NCBI RefSeq assembly: GCF_001761385.1
Contig: NZ_CP017476.1
Coordinates: 3,213,501-3,277,500, forward strand
Reading direction: 5' to 3'
DNA: 64,000 nt
Origin: Hydrogenophaga crassostreae
Lineage (GTDB): Bacteria; Pseudomonadota; Gammaproteobacteria; Burkholderiales; Burkholderiaceae_C
Shown: piece by piece, positions 52,516-60,438 of the stretch
How the letters are laid out: each line of letters starts with the position of its first letter
Position numbering within the stretch: position 1 is the first letter of the stretch
Program-made: the position numbers and the translations under genes
The notes under the pieces: generated by a model
Databases searched by the model: none
Seen by the model: the letters and a program-made list of their open reading frames with translations, nothing else
What the model was told of the DNA's origin: nothing

Positions 52516-54090
52516 ATGTCCGCATCGAACGTTTCACCCACCGCCCTGCCTGCCTGGACATCGCTCGCACAGCTTGCTGCAGCGCCTCAGCCGCACCTGC
52601 GCGATGTTTTGAAATCGGATGCCGGTCGCGCCCAGCGCATGACCGCCAGCGCCGTTGGCCTCACGCTCGACGCCAGCCGCCAACGCATGTCCCCCGAGAT
52701 CCAAAACGCCTTGCTGGCGCTGGCCGCAGAAGCTGGCGTTGCCGAACAGCGCGACGCCATGTTCCGTGGCGATGTGATCAACACCACTGAAAAGCGGCCC
52801 GTGCTGCATGTGGCTTTGCGCGGTCAAAATGGCCCCTGGGGCGAAGCCATCAGCGCCGACGTGGCGCGCGAACTCGACCGCATGTGCACCTTCGCCGATG
52901 GCGTGCGCTCGGGCGCCATCACCGGCCATTCCGACAAACCCTTCACCGACATCGTCAACATCGGTATCGGCGGCTCCGACCTCGGCCCGCGCATGGCGGC
53001 CGACGCCATGGCCCACCTCACCGGCACCGGCCCCCGCGTGCACTACGTGTCCAACCCCGACGCCTGGGCGCTCTACAGCGTGCTGCACCCGCTCGACGCC
53101 GCGCGCACCCTCGTGGTCGTTTCCAGTAAAACCTTCACCACCCAGGAAACCCTCACCAACGCCGCCAGCTGCCAGCGCTGGCTGACCGACAACGGCGTGC
53201 CCGCCGACCGCGTGTCTAGCCACCTGGTTGCCATCACCGCCAGCCCGGCGCAATCGGCCCAGCTCGGGTACGCAGCCGACAACACCTTCCTGTTCTGGGA
53301 CTGGGTGGGTGGCCGCTACTCCGTGTGGTCGGCCCTGGGCCTGCCGCTGGCCATTGGCATCGGAGGCGCGGGTTTCCGCGACTTCCTCGCCGGCGCCCGC
53401 GCCATGGACGAGCATTTCTGCACCGCGCCGCTGGCCCACAACCTGCCCGTGTTGATGGCGCTCTCGGGCATCTGGAACCGCAATTTCCTGAATTGCCCCA
53501 CACAACTCATCGTGCCCTACGCCTCGCGCCTGGTGCGCTTCACGCCCTTCGTGCAGCAAATGGACATGGAGTCCAACGGCAAGCGCACCCACAAAGACGG
53601 CACCCCCGTCAGCGTCGACACCGGCGCCATCGTCTGGGGCGGTCTGGGCATCGACGGCCAACACGCCTACTTCCAGCTGCTGCACCAGGGCAAACACACC
53701 GTGCCTGTGGACTTCATCGGCGTTGAAACCGAAGATACGCCGCTGCCCATGGCCAACACGCACCACCACGTGGTCAACCTCAACCTGCGCGCCCAATCCC
53801 AGGCCATGGCCGAAGGCCGCACGGTAGCCGCCACCCGCGCCCTGCTGGAAAAGGACAGCAACGTGAGCGCCGACGAGCTCGACGCCATGGCCGCGCAGCG
53901 CAGCTTCGAAGGCAACATCCCCAGCAACATCCTCTGGCTCGACAAACTCGACCCCGCGCGCCTGGGCGCCCTGATCGCGCTCTACGAACACAAGGTCTTC
54001 ACCCAGGCTGCCATCTGGGGCATCAACGCCTACGACCAGTGGGGTGTGGAGCTCGGTAAAACCATGGCCAAGTCGATGGAAAACAAATAG
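52516..54090 (+). CDS. pgi: Glucose-6-phosphate isomerase
   Basis: Cytoplasmic isomerase of 524 aa. AAGGGAGA lies five bases before ATG 52516; the upstream open frame is repeat DNA. IGIGGSDLGPRMAADAM, VVSSKTFTTQETLTNA and QMDMESNGKRTHKDG are the phosphate and catalytic regions, and HQGKHTVPVDFIG carries conserved residues. In this cluster it links fructose 6-phosphate and triose-derived carbon back to glucose 6-phosphate for the Entner-Doudoroff route. Confidence 0.95.
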   Translation: MSASNVSPTALPAWTSLAQLAAAPQPHLRDVLKSDAGRAQRMTASAVGLTLDASRQRMSPEIQNALLALAAEAGVAEQRDAMFRGDVINTTEKRPVLHVALRGQNGPWGEAISADVARELDRMCTFADGVRSGAITGHSDKPFTDIVNIGIGGSDLGPRMAADAMAHLTGTGPRVHYVSNPDAWALYSVLHPLDAARTLVVVSSKTFTTQETLTNAASCQRWLTDNGVPADRVSSHLVAITASPAQSAQLGYAADNTFLFWDWVGGRYSVWSALGLPLAIGIGGAGFRDFLAGARAMDEHFCTAPLAHNLPVLMALSGIWNRNFLNCPTQLIVPYASRLVRFTPFVQQMDMESNGKRTHKDGTPVSVDTGAIVWGGLGIDGQHAYFQLLHQGKHTVPVDFIGVETEDTPLPMANTHHHVVNLNLRAQSQAMAEGRTVAATRALLEKDSNVSADELDAMAAQRSFEGNIPSNILWLDKLDPARLGALIALYEHKVFTQAAIWGINAYDQWGVELGKTMAKSMENK

Positions 54091-54093
54091 GCC

Positions 54094-54462
54094 ATGAACA
54101 TCGCCCTCATCGCCCACAACGGCAAAAAAGACGACATGGTCGCCCTGGCTACCGAGTTCGCCCCCCTGCTGCGGCAACACACGCTGATGGCCACCGGCAC
54201 CACCGGCGGGCGCCTGCAAGCCGACGCGGGCCTCGCTGTGGAACGCCTGCTGAGCGGCCCTTTGGGGGGGGATTTGCAGATCGGCGCGCGCTTGTCCACC
54301 GGCCTGGTGGACGCCGTGATCTTCCTGCGCGACCCCATGACCTCCCAACCCCACGAACCCGACATCAATGCCCTGGTGCGGGCCTGCGATGTACACAACG
54401 TGCCTTGCGCCACCAACGTGGCCACCGCTCGTTTGCTGCTGGCCGAGTGGGCGCGCGGCTGA
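54094..54462 (+). CDS. mgsA: Methylglyoxal synthase
   Basis: Small cytoplasmic enzyme, 122 aa, converting dihydroxyacetone phosphate to methylglyoxal. ALIAHNGKKDDMV at the N-terminus, ATGTTGG (phosphate site), GPLGGDLQIGARL with the catalytic Asp, and DVHNVPCATNVATA are all conserved. It starts three bases after pgi, so it is co-translated with it. This gives a phosphate-releasing overflow branch next to the Entner-Doudoroff genes. Confidence 0.93.
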   Translation: MNIALIAHNGKKDDMVALATEFAPLLRQHTLMATGTTGGRLQADAGLAVERLLSGPLGGDLQIGARLSTGLVDAVIFLRDPMTSQPHEPDINALVRACDVHNVPCATNVATARLLLAEWARG

Positions 54463-54469
54463 TCGATCT

Positions 54470-55369
54470 TTAGGCGTCGGCTCTGATTCCCTGCAAAGCC
54501 AGCGCCAACTGGTCCGCCAGCGCGCGCACACGCTTGGGCTGAGCCCGGCTCGGGGGAAACAGCATCTGCAGCGGCGTGGGCGGTGGCGCATGGTCCGCCA
54601 GCAGCTGCACCAGCGCACCTGACCGAAGGTCGTCGGCCACATCCAGTGCCGACTTCAGCATGATGCCGTGGCCCGCCAGGCACCACTGCCGCACCAGCGC
54701 CCCATCGTTGGCCACGCGATCGCCCCGCACCGTCACCGCCCGCTGCGTGGCGGCCACGCCAAAATGCCAGGCGTTGTCCAGACTCGACCCAAACCGCATC
54801 ACCAGACAATTGTGTGAAGTGAGGTCCTCAGGCCGCATGGGTACGCCACGAACTTCCAAGTAACCGGGCGCCGCGCAAACCACCCGCTGTTGCGGCCCCA
54901 GCGGTCGCACACGCAAGGAACTGTCAGTGACCGGGCCAAAGCGCAAGGCGATGTCAAAGCCCTGGCCCACCACGTCGACATACCCGTCAGACAGCAGCAG
55001 TTCGATGGCAATAGCCGGGTGCTCAGCGAGAAAGCGGTGAATCTCGGCCGACACCAGGTTGCGCCCCAGATCGCTCGGCGCGCTCACCCGTATCGTGCCT
55101 GAGAGCGTCTCAGCGCCCAGCCGAATGCGGGACTCCAGATCTTGCACCTCGCCCAGCACCTGTTTGGCGCCCTCCACCAGGGTGCGGCCTTCTTCGGTCA
55201 GGTTGAGGGCGCGTGTGGTGCGGTTCAACAGCACCACGCCGAAGTGGGCCTCCAGCGCCGCCAGGCGTTCGGACACGGTGGTCGCAGAAAGCCCGGCCTC
55301 CCGGCCCGCGGCGGCCAGGCTGCCTTTCTCGACAATTTGAAGAAACAGGGCGATGTTGTCGAGCAGCAC
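54470..55369 (-). CDS. LysR-family regulator (first)
   Basis: Regulator of 299 aa from GTG 55369 (MLLDNIALFLQIVEKGSLAAAGREAGLSATTVSERL is the usual LysR N-terminus); a TTG 24 bases upstream would run into the operator-like repeat. C-terminal effector domain with LGRNLVSAEIHRFLAEHP and LRVRPLGPQQRVV. It converges closely on mgsA and diverges from the ABM monooxygenase gene, its probable target. Confidence 0.87.
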   Translation of the reverse strand: MLLDNIALFLQIVEKGSLAAAGREAGLSATTVSERLAALEAHFGVVLLNRTTRALNLTEEGRTLVEGAKQVLGEVQDLESRIRLGAETLSGTIRVSAPSDLGRNLVSAEIHRFLAEHPAIAIELLLSDGYVDVVGQGFDIALRFGPVTDSSLRVRPLGPQQRVVCAAPGYLEVRGVPMRPEDLTSHNCLVMRFGSSLDNAWHFGVAATQRAVTVRGDRVANDGALVRQWCLAGHGIMLKSALDVADDLRSGALVQLLADHAPPPTPLQMLFPPSRAQPKRVRALADQLALALQGIRADA

Positions 55370-55381
55370 TATTCGTCTGTA

Positions 55382-55417
55382 CCGGATTATCAAATTGACT
55401 TTAGCTAGTTTATCCGG
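55382..55417. promoter_or_regulatory. Inverted repeat between LysR and ABM genes
   Basis: CCGGATTA (55382-55389) and TTATCCGG (55410-55417) form an inverted repeat matching at seven of eight bases, 20 bp apart, within an AT-rich divergent promoter region. Candidate LysR-type binding site. Confidence 0.45.
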
Positions 55418-55468
55418 ATCAATCGATGAAATACAGTCAAACCATCAACAACCCACGGAACACAAGCC

Positions 55469-55759
55469 ATGAGCCAACTCACCATCGTCGCCAACATCCA
55501 CGCCCATCCCGATCGCATCGACCTGGTCAAGGCCGAGCTGGAAAAACTGATCCCGATCACACGCGGCGAAAAGGGCTGCCTGCAGTACGACCTGCACCGC
55601 GACAACAACAACCCGGCCCATTTCATGTTCTATGAAAACTGGGAATCGCGCGAACTGTGGCAGACCCACATGTCAGCGCCCCACCTCGCCGCCTACTCGC
55701 AGGCCACCGAAGGCGCCGTGGTCGAGTTCGTGTTAAACGAAATGACGCCCATCGCCTGA
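55469..55759 (+). CDS. Antibiotic biosynthesis monooxygenase (YgiN-like)
   Basis: Cytoplasmic protein of 96 aa in the ABM ferredoxin-like family. The sequence VANIHAHPDRIDLVKAELEK, REKGCLQYDLHRD-like middle and MFYENWESRELWQTHMSAPHLAAY match YgiN-type quinol monooxygenases, which oxidise quinols or polyketide phenols without cofactor. It diverges from the LysR gene and is followed by the VOC protein. Confidence 0.85.
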   Translation: MSQLTIVANIHAHPDRIDLVKAELEKLIPITRGEKGCLQYDLHRDNNNPAHFMFYENWESRELWQTHMSAPHLAAYSQATEGAVVEFVLNEMTPIA

Positions 55760-55825
55760 GCGCAAAATGATCGGGTGAACATGGGCCGACCCATCCGCGC
55801 TCTCTTCACCCGCAGCCATAGCACC

Positions 55826-56206
55826 ATGCCCATCCACAAGCTCGACCACGTCAACATACGCACCCACCAGCTCGTTACCCTGATCGGCTGGTACCAGCGC
55901 GTGTTGGGCTTGCGTGTCGGCGCCCGCCCCAACTTTCCGTTTCCCGGCGCCTGGCTGTTTGCGGGCGACACCGTGGTGGTGCACCTGATCGGCGTCGAAA
56001 GTCCGTCCGGCGCCGGATCGGAGTCGGAGTTGAAGCTGGAGCATTTCGCTTTTTCGGCCACCGATCTCGACGCGTTTGAAAACACGTTGCGCGAGCTGGG
56101 CGAGCCCCATCAGCGCGCGGAGCTCGCGTCCTTTGGGCTGGTGCAGATCAACCTCTGGGACCCCGACGGCAACCACCTGCACGTCGACTTCCCGAGCGGG
56201 CCCTGA
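55826..56206 (+). CDS. VOC-family (glyoxalase/dioxygenase-like) protein
   Basis: Cytoplasmic protein of 126 aa. LDHVNIRTHQLVTLIGWYQRVLGLRVG and NLWDPDGNHLHVDFP are the vicinal-oxygen-chelate motifs, with likely metal ligands His8 and the final Glu/Asp-His region. ATG 55826 is preferred to ATG 55775. Function within the VOC superfamily (glyoxalase, thiol transferase, dioxygenase) cannot be read. Its stop abuts the stop of the convergent second LysR. Confidence 0.82.
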   Translation: MPIHKLDHVNIRTHQLVTLIGWYQRVLGLRVGARPNFPFPGAWLFAGDTVVVHLIGVESPSGAGSESELKLEHFAFSATDLDAFENTLRELGEPHQRAELASFGLVQINLWDPDGNHLHVDFPSGP

Positions 56207-57097
56207 CTACCAGGGCACGGTCTTGAAGCGCTCCACCAGAAAGTCGAGCAAGGCGCGCACGTTGGCCGGCAAATGCTGGCGCGACATGTACAGCGCATAC
56301 ACCTTGAGCGCAGGTGGCCGCCATTCGGGCAACACGGCCAGCAGCTCTCCTCGCGCCAGGTGGGCGTTGGCCAGATAGGTCGGCTGCAAGGCGATGCCGC
56401 CACCGGACAGGGCCGCATGCAGCAGCACCGTGGCCTCGTTGGCGCTGAGACGACTGGGCACACCCACACTCACATTTTCCTTGCCGCGGGACAGCTTCCA
56501 TGTGCTCTTGCCGAAATTGGCATAGCTGAGGCATTGATGTGCGGTCAGATCACCGGGCGCAGCAGGCACCCCATACCGATCGAGGTACGACGGTGAAGCC
56601 ACCAGCACCGACTCGCACACCGCCAAGGGGCGCCCGATCAGCAAGGGATCGGGCTCGCTGCTGATGCGGATCGCCAGATCGATGCGCGCCTCGACCAGGT
56701 TGAGCGCGCCGTCGCCGACCTGCATGTCGACCTTCAACTGTGGGTGCAAAGCCAGAAAATCCGCGATCGCAGCCGCCAGGTGGGCATGGCCAAACGACAT
56801 GCTGGTGGTCAGCCGCAACTGCCCGCGCAAGGTGTCGCCGCCGCTGTCGGTTTCCTCTTCAACAAGCGTGGCCAGCTCCAGCATCTGCTGGCAGCGGCGA
56901 AGCGCCTGCTCGCCGGCATCGGTCAGCGTGACGCGCCGGGTGGTGCGTTGCAGCAGGCGGGCCTGCAACCAGTTTTCCATTTCGGCCACGTAGCGCGTGA
57001 CCATGGCGCGCGACATGTCGAGCTTGTCCGAAGCAGCGCGGAAGCTGCCCCCCGTGGCCACTTCGGTGAACACGCGCATGGCGGTGAGTCGGTCCAT
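56207..57097 (-). CDS. LysR-family regulator (second)
   Basis: Regulator of 296 aa. MDRLTAMRVFTEVATGGSFRAASDKLDMSRAMVTRYVAEME is the HTH domain; the PBP-like effector domain follows (VSVGVPSRLSANEATVLLHA). It diverges from the MBL/DsbA pair, with a long imperfect palindrome between them, and is the likely regulator of that pair. Confidence 0.88.
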   Translation of the reverse strand: MDRLTAMRVFTEVATGGSFRAASDKLDMSRAMVTRYVAEMENWLQARLLQRTTRRVTLTDAGEQALRRCQQMLELATLVEEETDSGGDTLRGQLRLTTSMSFGHAHLAAAIADFLALHPQLKVDMQVGDGALNLVEARIDLAIRISSEPDPLLIGRPLAVCESVLVASPSYLDRYGVPAAPGDLTAHQCLSYANFGKSTWKLSRGKENVSVGVPSRLSANEATVLLHAALSGGGIALQPTYLANAHLARGELLAVLPEWRPPALKVYALYMSRQHLPANVRALLDFLVERFKTVPW

Positions 57098-57114
57098 ATT
57101 TGATCGATTTATGC

Positions 57115-57147
57115 AACAGTAAAGCGCATTTTGCGCGGTTTATTGTT
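57115..57147. promoter_or_regulatory. Imperfect palindrome between LysR and MBL genes
   Basis: AACAGTAAAGCGC (57115-57127) faces GCGCGGTTTATTGTT (57133-57147): reversed, AACAATAAACCGCGC. Arms match at most positions around an ATTTT centre. Typical size and place for a LysR box overlapping divergent promoters. Confidence 0.5.
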
Positions 57148-57203
57148 CTGATTATAGAAACTAAACTGAGTTCCATCGCTACAACAACTTTGGAAAAAAC
57201 ACC

Positions 57204-58076
57204 ATGATCCGCCGCACTTTCCTCGCCACCGCCGCTGCCCTGACCTTGGCCGCCAGCGGCAGCGCCTTCGCCGCCGAACCCCTGCAACTCAAGGTCTACA
57301 CCGCCGATGCCAACAGCTTTGGCGTGAATTCCACCCTGGTCTATGGCGCCACCGAAGCCATGGTGATCGACGCCGGTTTCACCCGCGCCGACGCGCTGCG
57401 CATCGCCGCCAACGTGCTCGACAGCGGCAAACAGCTCAAGACCATTTACGTCAGCCAGGCCGACCCGGACTATTACTTCGGCGTCGAAACCCTCAAGGCC
57501 TTTTTTCCTGAAGCCGACGTGGTGACCACGCCCGCGGTGCTCGCCAAGCTCAGCGCCAAGATGGCCGGCAAAGTGGCGTTCTGGGGCCCCAAGATGGGCG
57601 CCAACGCACCCAAGCACCCGGTCACACCCAAAGCCTTGACCACCAACAGCCTGACGCTGGACGGTGAAACCATCGAAATCCGCGGCACCGAAGGCTTGCT
57701 GGCCCACCGCCCTTATGCCTGGATCCCTTCCATCAAAGCCGTCGTGGGCAACATCGCCGTGTTTGGCAACCTGCACGTCTGGACGGCCGACACCCAGACC
57801 GTGGCCGAGCGCAGCGCCTGGCTGACGCAGCTGGACGAAATGGCCGCCTTGCAACCCGCGACCGTGGTCCCTGGCCACATGGCCGTGGGCACCAAGACCG
57901 ACGCCAGCGCTATTGCATACACCGCGCAATACCTGAAAACTTTCGAGAACGCGCTCGCCGCCAGCAAGAACAGCGCCGAATTGATCGAGAGCATGAACAA
58001 GGCCTACCCCAAGGCCGGCGGCGCCCTGTCGCTGGAAACCGGTGCCAAAGTCAATAAGGGAGAAATGAAATGGTAA
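57204..58076 (+). CDS. Secreted MBL-fold protein lacking the usual metal histidines
   Basis: Protein of 290 aa with an export signal (RRTFLATAAALTLAASGSAFA; an RR pair at 3-4 leaves Tat possible). It has the metallo-beta-lactamase fold pattern (VYGATEAMVIDAGFTRADAL; VVPGHM; VFGNLHVWTAD), but the place of HxHxDH reads SQADPDYYFG, without His. Such sequences occur in a described metallo-hydrolase-like MBL subgroup, so this may be a non-hydrolytic or differently metallated member. It overlaps the DsbA-like gene by seven bases. Confidence 0.78.
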   Translation: MIRRTFLATAAALTLAASGSAFAAEPLQLKVYTADANSFGVNSTLVYGATEAMVIDAGFTRADALRIAANVLDSGKQLKTIYVSQADPDYYFGVETLKAFFPEADVVTTPAVLAKLSAKMAGKVAFWGPKMGANAPKHPVTPKALTTNSLTLDGETIEIRGTEGLLAHRPYAWIPSIKAVVGNIAVFGNLHVWTADTQTVAERSAWLTQLDEMAALQPATVVPGHMAVGTKTDASAIAYTAQYLKTFENALAASKNSAELIESMNKAYPKAGGALSLETGAKVNKGEMKW

Positions 58077-58708
58077 AACACCTGACCTACCTGATGGACC
58101 CGTTTTGCGGCTGGTGCTATGGCGCTGCGCCCATGATCCAGGCCTTGCGCGCAGAGGCGAATGTCCAGATCACGATTGCACCCACAGGCCTGTTCGCCGG
58201 CGACAGCGGTGGCCCCATGAACGCTGAATTTGCCAGCTTCGCCTGGACCAATGACCAGCGCATCGCCAACCTCACAGGCCAGCGCTTCACCGCGGCCTAC
58301 CGCACACAACTGCTCAACGACCACAGCAAGCGGTTCGATTCCGGCCCCGCCACACTGGCGCTCACCGCCGTTCACCTGACCGCGCCCGAGCGCGAACTCG
58401 ACGCCCTGAGCGCTTTCCAGCTCGCCCGGTATGTGGACGGTCGCGACACCGCCGACCTGAACGTGCTGGCTGCGATCCTGGGCGAGTTGGCGCTGCACGC
58501 TGCGGCCGACCGCTTGATCTCGGGCGATGATGTGCTGGTCGGAACGAGCCGCAAACGCATGTCCAGCGCCCGACGCGACATGGCCACCTTCGGGGCGCAA
58601 GGGGTGCCCAACCTCATTCTGTCGAGTAGCGAAACCCGGCAACTGCTTTCCGGCGGCCTGCTGTATGGCGATCCCGCCCCCCTGCTGACCCGTTTGCGCA
58701 CGACCTAG
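58070..58708 (+). CDS. DsbA/FrnE-like thioredoxin-fold protein
   Basis: Cytoplasmic protein of 212 aa with no signal peptide. LMDPFCGWCYGAAPM has a CxxC site (Cys13, Cys16) of CGWC type; the helical insert and C-terminal GVPNLILSSSETRQLLSGG cis-Pro region fit the DsbA/2-hydroxychromene isomerase/FrnE group. FrnE proteins aid oxidative stress tolerance and polyketide processing. Coupled to the MBL gene, so they likely act together. Confidence 0.82.
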   Translation: MVKHLTYLMDPFCGWCYGAAPMIQALRAEANVQITIAPTGLFAGDSGGPMNAEFASFAWTNDQRIANLTGQRFTAAYRTQLLNDHSKRFDSGPATLALTAVHLTAPERELDALSAFQLARYVDGRDTADLNVLAAILGELALHAAADRLISGDDVLVGTSRKRMSSARRDMATFGAQGVPNLILSSSETRQLLSGGLLYGDPAPLLTRLRTT

Positions 58709-58748
58709 GAACCTGAAAACGGCCCTCGCCGACCAGCGCAGGGTCGGG

Positions 58749-59105
58749 TCAGCCGTGTGCCCGTGCAGGCGTTCGCAGGCAAGCAGCGGCCATTGCCCAT
58801 GCCAGGCCGATGCCCAGCAAGTCGGCACCCCAGTCGGCCCAGCTCGGGCTGAAGCCAGGCAGGAACATCTGGTGGATCTCGACGGCGCCACCCAGGCCAG
58901 CCCCGACCAGCGCCAGCGTGCCCACGCGCCATGTCGTCGCCCAGCGCAGCGCAAACCAGACTGCGAAAAACGCGGCACCATGCGCCCATTTGTCTTCAGC
59001 ACTGTAGAGCACCCGCATGGCCGGCCATTGCACGATCTGGTAGCCGATCCACATGAACAGGGCGACCAGCAACAGCTTGGCCGGGGGTTTGGTTTGGGAC
59101 TTCAT
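58749..59105 (-). CDS. VanZ-family membrane protein
   Basis: Small inner-membrane protein, 118 aa, four TM helices. The VanZ pattern is visible: D-K-W-A-H-G-A-A-F-F motif (DKWAHGAAFFAVWFAL) and the second acidic pair in AVEIHQMFLPGFSPSWADWGADLLG. Role unknown; named from the teicoplanin-resistance gene but widespread as an uncharacterised membrane protein. Confidence 0.85.
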   Translation of the reverse strand: MKSQTKPPAKLLLVALFMWIGYQIVQWPAMRVLYSAEDKWAHGAAFFAVWFALRWATTWRVGTLALVGAGLGGAVEIHQMFLPGFSPSWADWGADLLGIGLAWAMAAACLRTPARAHG

Positions 59106-59136
59106 TGCGCGAACGGTTCAGGGTGGCGCCAGGGCT

Positions 59137-59874
59137 TCAACATCCAAGCAAGGCCCTGGCCGCTTCGATGCGCGAGGCAACGGGCACCGAGGCATCGTTC
59201 ATGATGTCTTGCAGGAACAGTCTGGGGTCTTCGTAGCGTGCTTTCACGGACGGCCCATGAGCGACTGAAGCCGGACCGGATACGTCAGGCGCGAGGGCGT
59301 GTGCCGCCACCGGCAATTGACCCAGCGCAGCCTCAAACGCGGAAGGAACGATGCATTTCAAGCGGCCAAGCAGTTCCGCCTGGGCATCTTCTCCGGGGGG
59401 CAAATCCAGCAGCGGTTCATCGCCAAACACCGCGGCCAGATCGGGGGCCACAAACGCCGACCAGTTGCCAGAGTCGCCTTGGGCAGCGGGGATCACCGCC
59501 GTAGACGCAACGCCATCGTGCGAAGGCCTCAAGCCCACCCGATGGGGCTTCACATCGGGCAGGTAACGCTGGCGCAGCCCTTGCAAAAACGCGAGGGCTT
59601 GCGCCTGAGGCACAGGCACCGCCAGAGAGAACCACAATTCGTAAGCGTCCAACCCATTGACAGCAATGGCGGGGGCTGGCAGCTCCAGATCGATTTGTAC
59701 GCCGCGCCACACGGCAGACAACAGCGACCAATCGGCAGGCCCGCTGAGCGACACCACCATGGCACGCACCCGGCCATCGGAATCAACCAGACCCAAGGTG
59801 GCCTCACCAGGTGCGTTCATGGCGCCAGGTGAGCGATACAGGCGCTGAATCTCAGCGGAGAGGCGGGGTGTCAT
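59137..59874 (-). CDS. Hypothetical protein
   Basis: 245-aa protein I do not recognise. No TM, signal peptide or Cys motif; it is rich in Ala, Leu and Pro, with acidic patches (FGDEPLLDLPPGEDAQAELL) and a C-terminus YEDPRLFLQDIMNDASVPVASRIEAA suggesting a helical tail. Codon use and length support a real gene. It stands between the VanZ and GIY-YIG genes on the same strand. Confidence 0.6.
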   Translation of the reverse strand: MTPRLSAEIQRLYRSPGAMNAPGEATLGLVDSDGRVRAMVVSLSGPADWSLLSAVWRGVQIDLELPAPAIAVNGLDAYELWFSLAVPVPQAQALAFLQGLRQRYLPDVKPHRVGLRPSHDGVASTAVIPAAQGDSGNWSAFVAPDLAAVFGDEPLLDLPPGEDAQAELLGRLKCIVPSAFEAALGQLPVAAHALAPDVSGPASVAHGPSVKARYEDPRLFLQDIMNDASVPVASRIEAARALLGC

Positions 59875-59914
59875 ATCGCTTTCAAGGGGTCACAGACAAA
59901 AAAAGCGCAAGCAC

Positions 59915-60430
59915 TCATGGGGCGGCACTCAAAACGCCAGCCAGGCCAGCCAGATAAAACTTCTCGAAGGAAACCTGAAACTCTGTACGAACCGAATCCG
60001 GGACGGTCGCTCTTCGGTTCAACGGGGGATCAAACCAGTCAATCAAGCGCTTTTCAGACGCGGTGAGCATTGCCACCAGTTCTGGCTTCGCGTAGAGCAA
60101 CAGCCGGCTTTGAGGAAACACGGTGAGCGCCTGTCGCTGAAACACCTGCAGCTTGTAGTCATTGGGCGAATGCGGTTGAAAAGGCTGAAGGTATTCCCTG
60201 ACCCGCCGCCTGAGCGACCGCGTTTTCCCGATATAGAGCAAGCGTTCAGCGGGCTGCGTTTCATCGATTCTGAGCGTCCAGGCATAGATGCAAGGCGTTG
60301 CGTGAGTGGGGTGCAACAACTGCGCAATGTCCCCGTTCATCCCGTCCTGCAGCGTGGCATCTCCACACACAAGTCCAAACTCATCATCAAACTGGATGCG
60401 TTTGGAGCCGGCCATATCCTTCACAGCCAA
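59915..60430 (-). CDS. GIY-YIG domain protein
   Basis: 171-aa protein with a GIY-YIG nuclease-like core: TPCIYAWTL (GIY-like), LLYIGKTRSLRRRVREYL (YIG with conserved Arg). ASEKRLIDWFDPPLNRR carries the downstream Glu/Asn of the fold. Start ambiguous: TTG 60430 or ATG 60415. It lies eight bases after the FabMG-like stop, so co-transcribed. Endonuclease activity is inferred from fold only. Confidence 0.78.
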   Translation of the reverse strand: MAVKDMAGSKRIQFDDEFGLVCGDATLQDGMNGDIAQLLHPTHATPCIYAWTLRIDETQPAERLLYIGKTRSLRRRVREYLQPFQPHSPNDYKLQVFQRQALTVFPQSRLLLYAKPELVAMLTASEKRLIDWFDPPLNRRATVPDSVRTEFQVSFEKFYLAGLAGVLSAAP

Positions 60431-60438
60431 AACCGGAA

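Noticed and set aside
52534..54642. 702-aa minus-strand frame over pgi and mgsA
   Set aside because: Antisense to two highly conserved genes.
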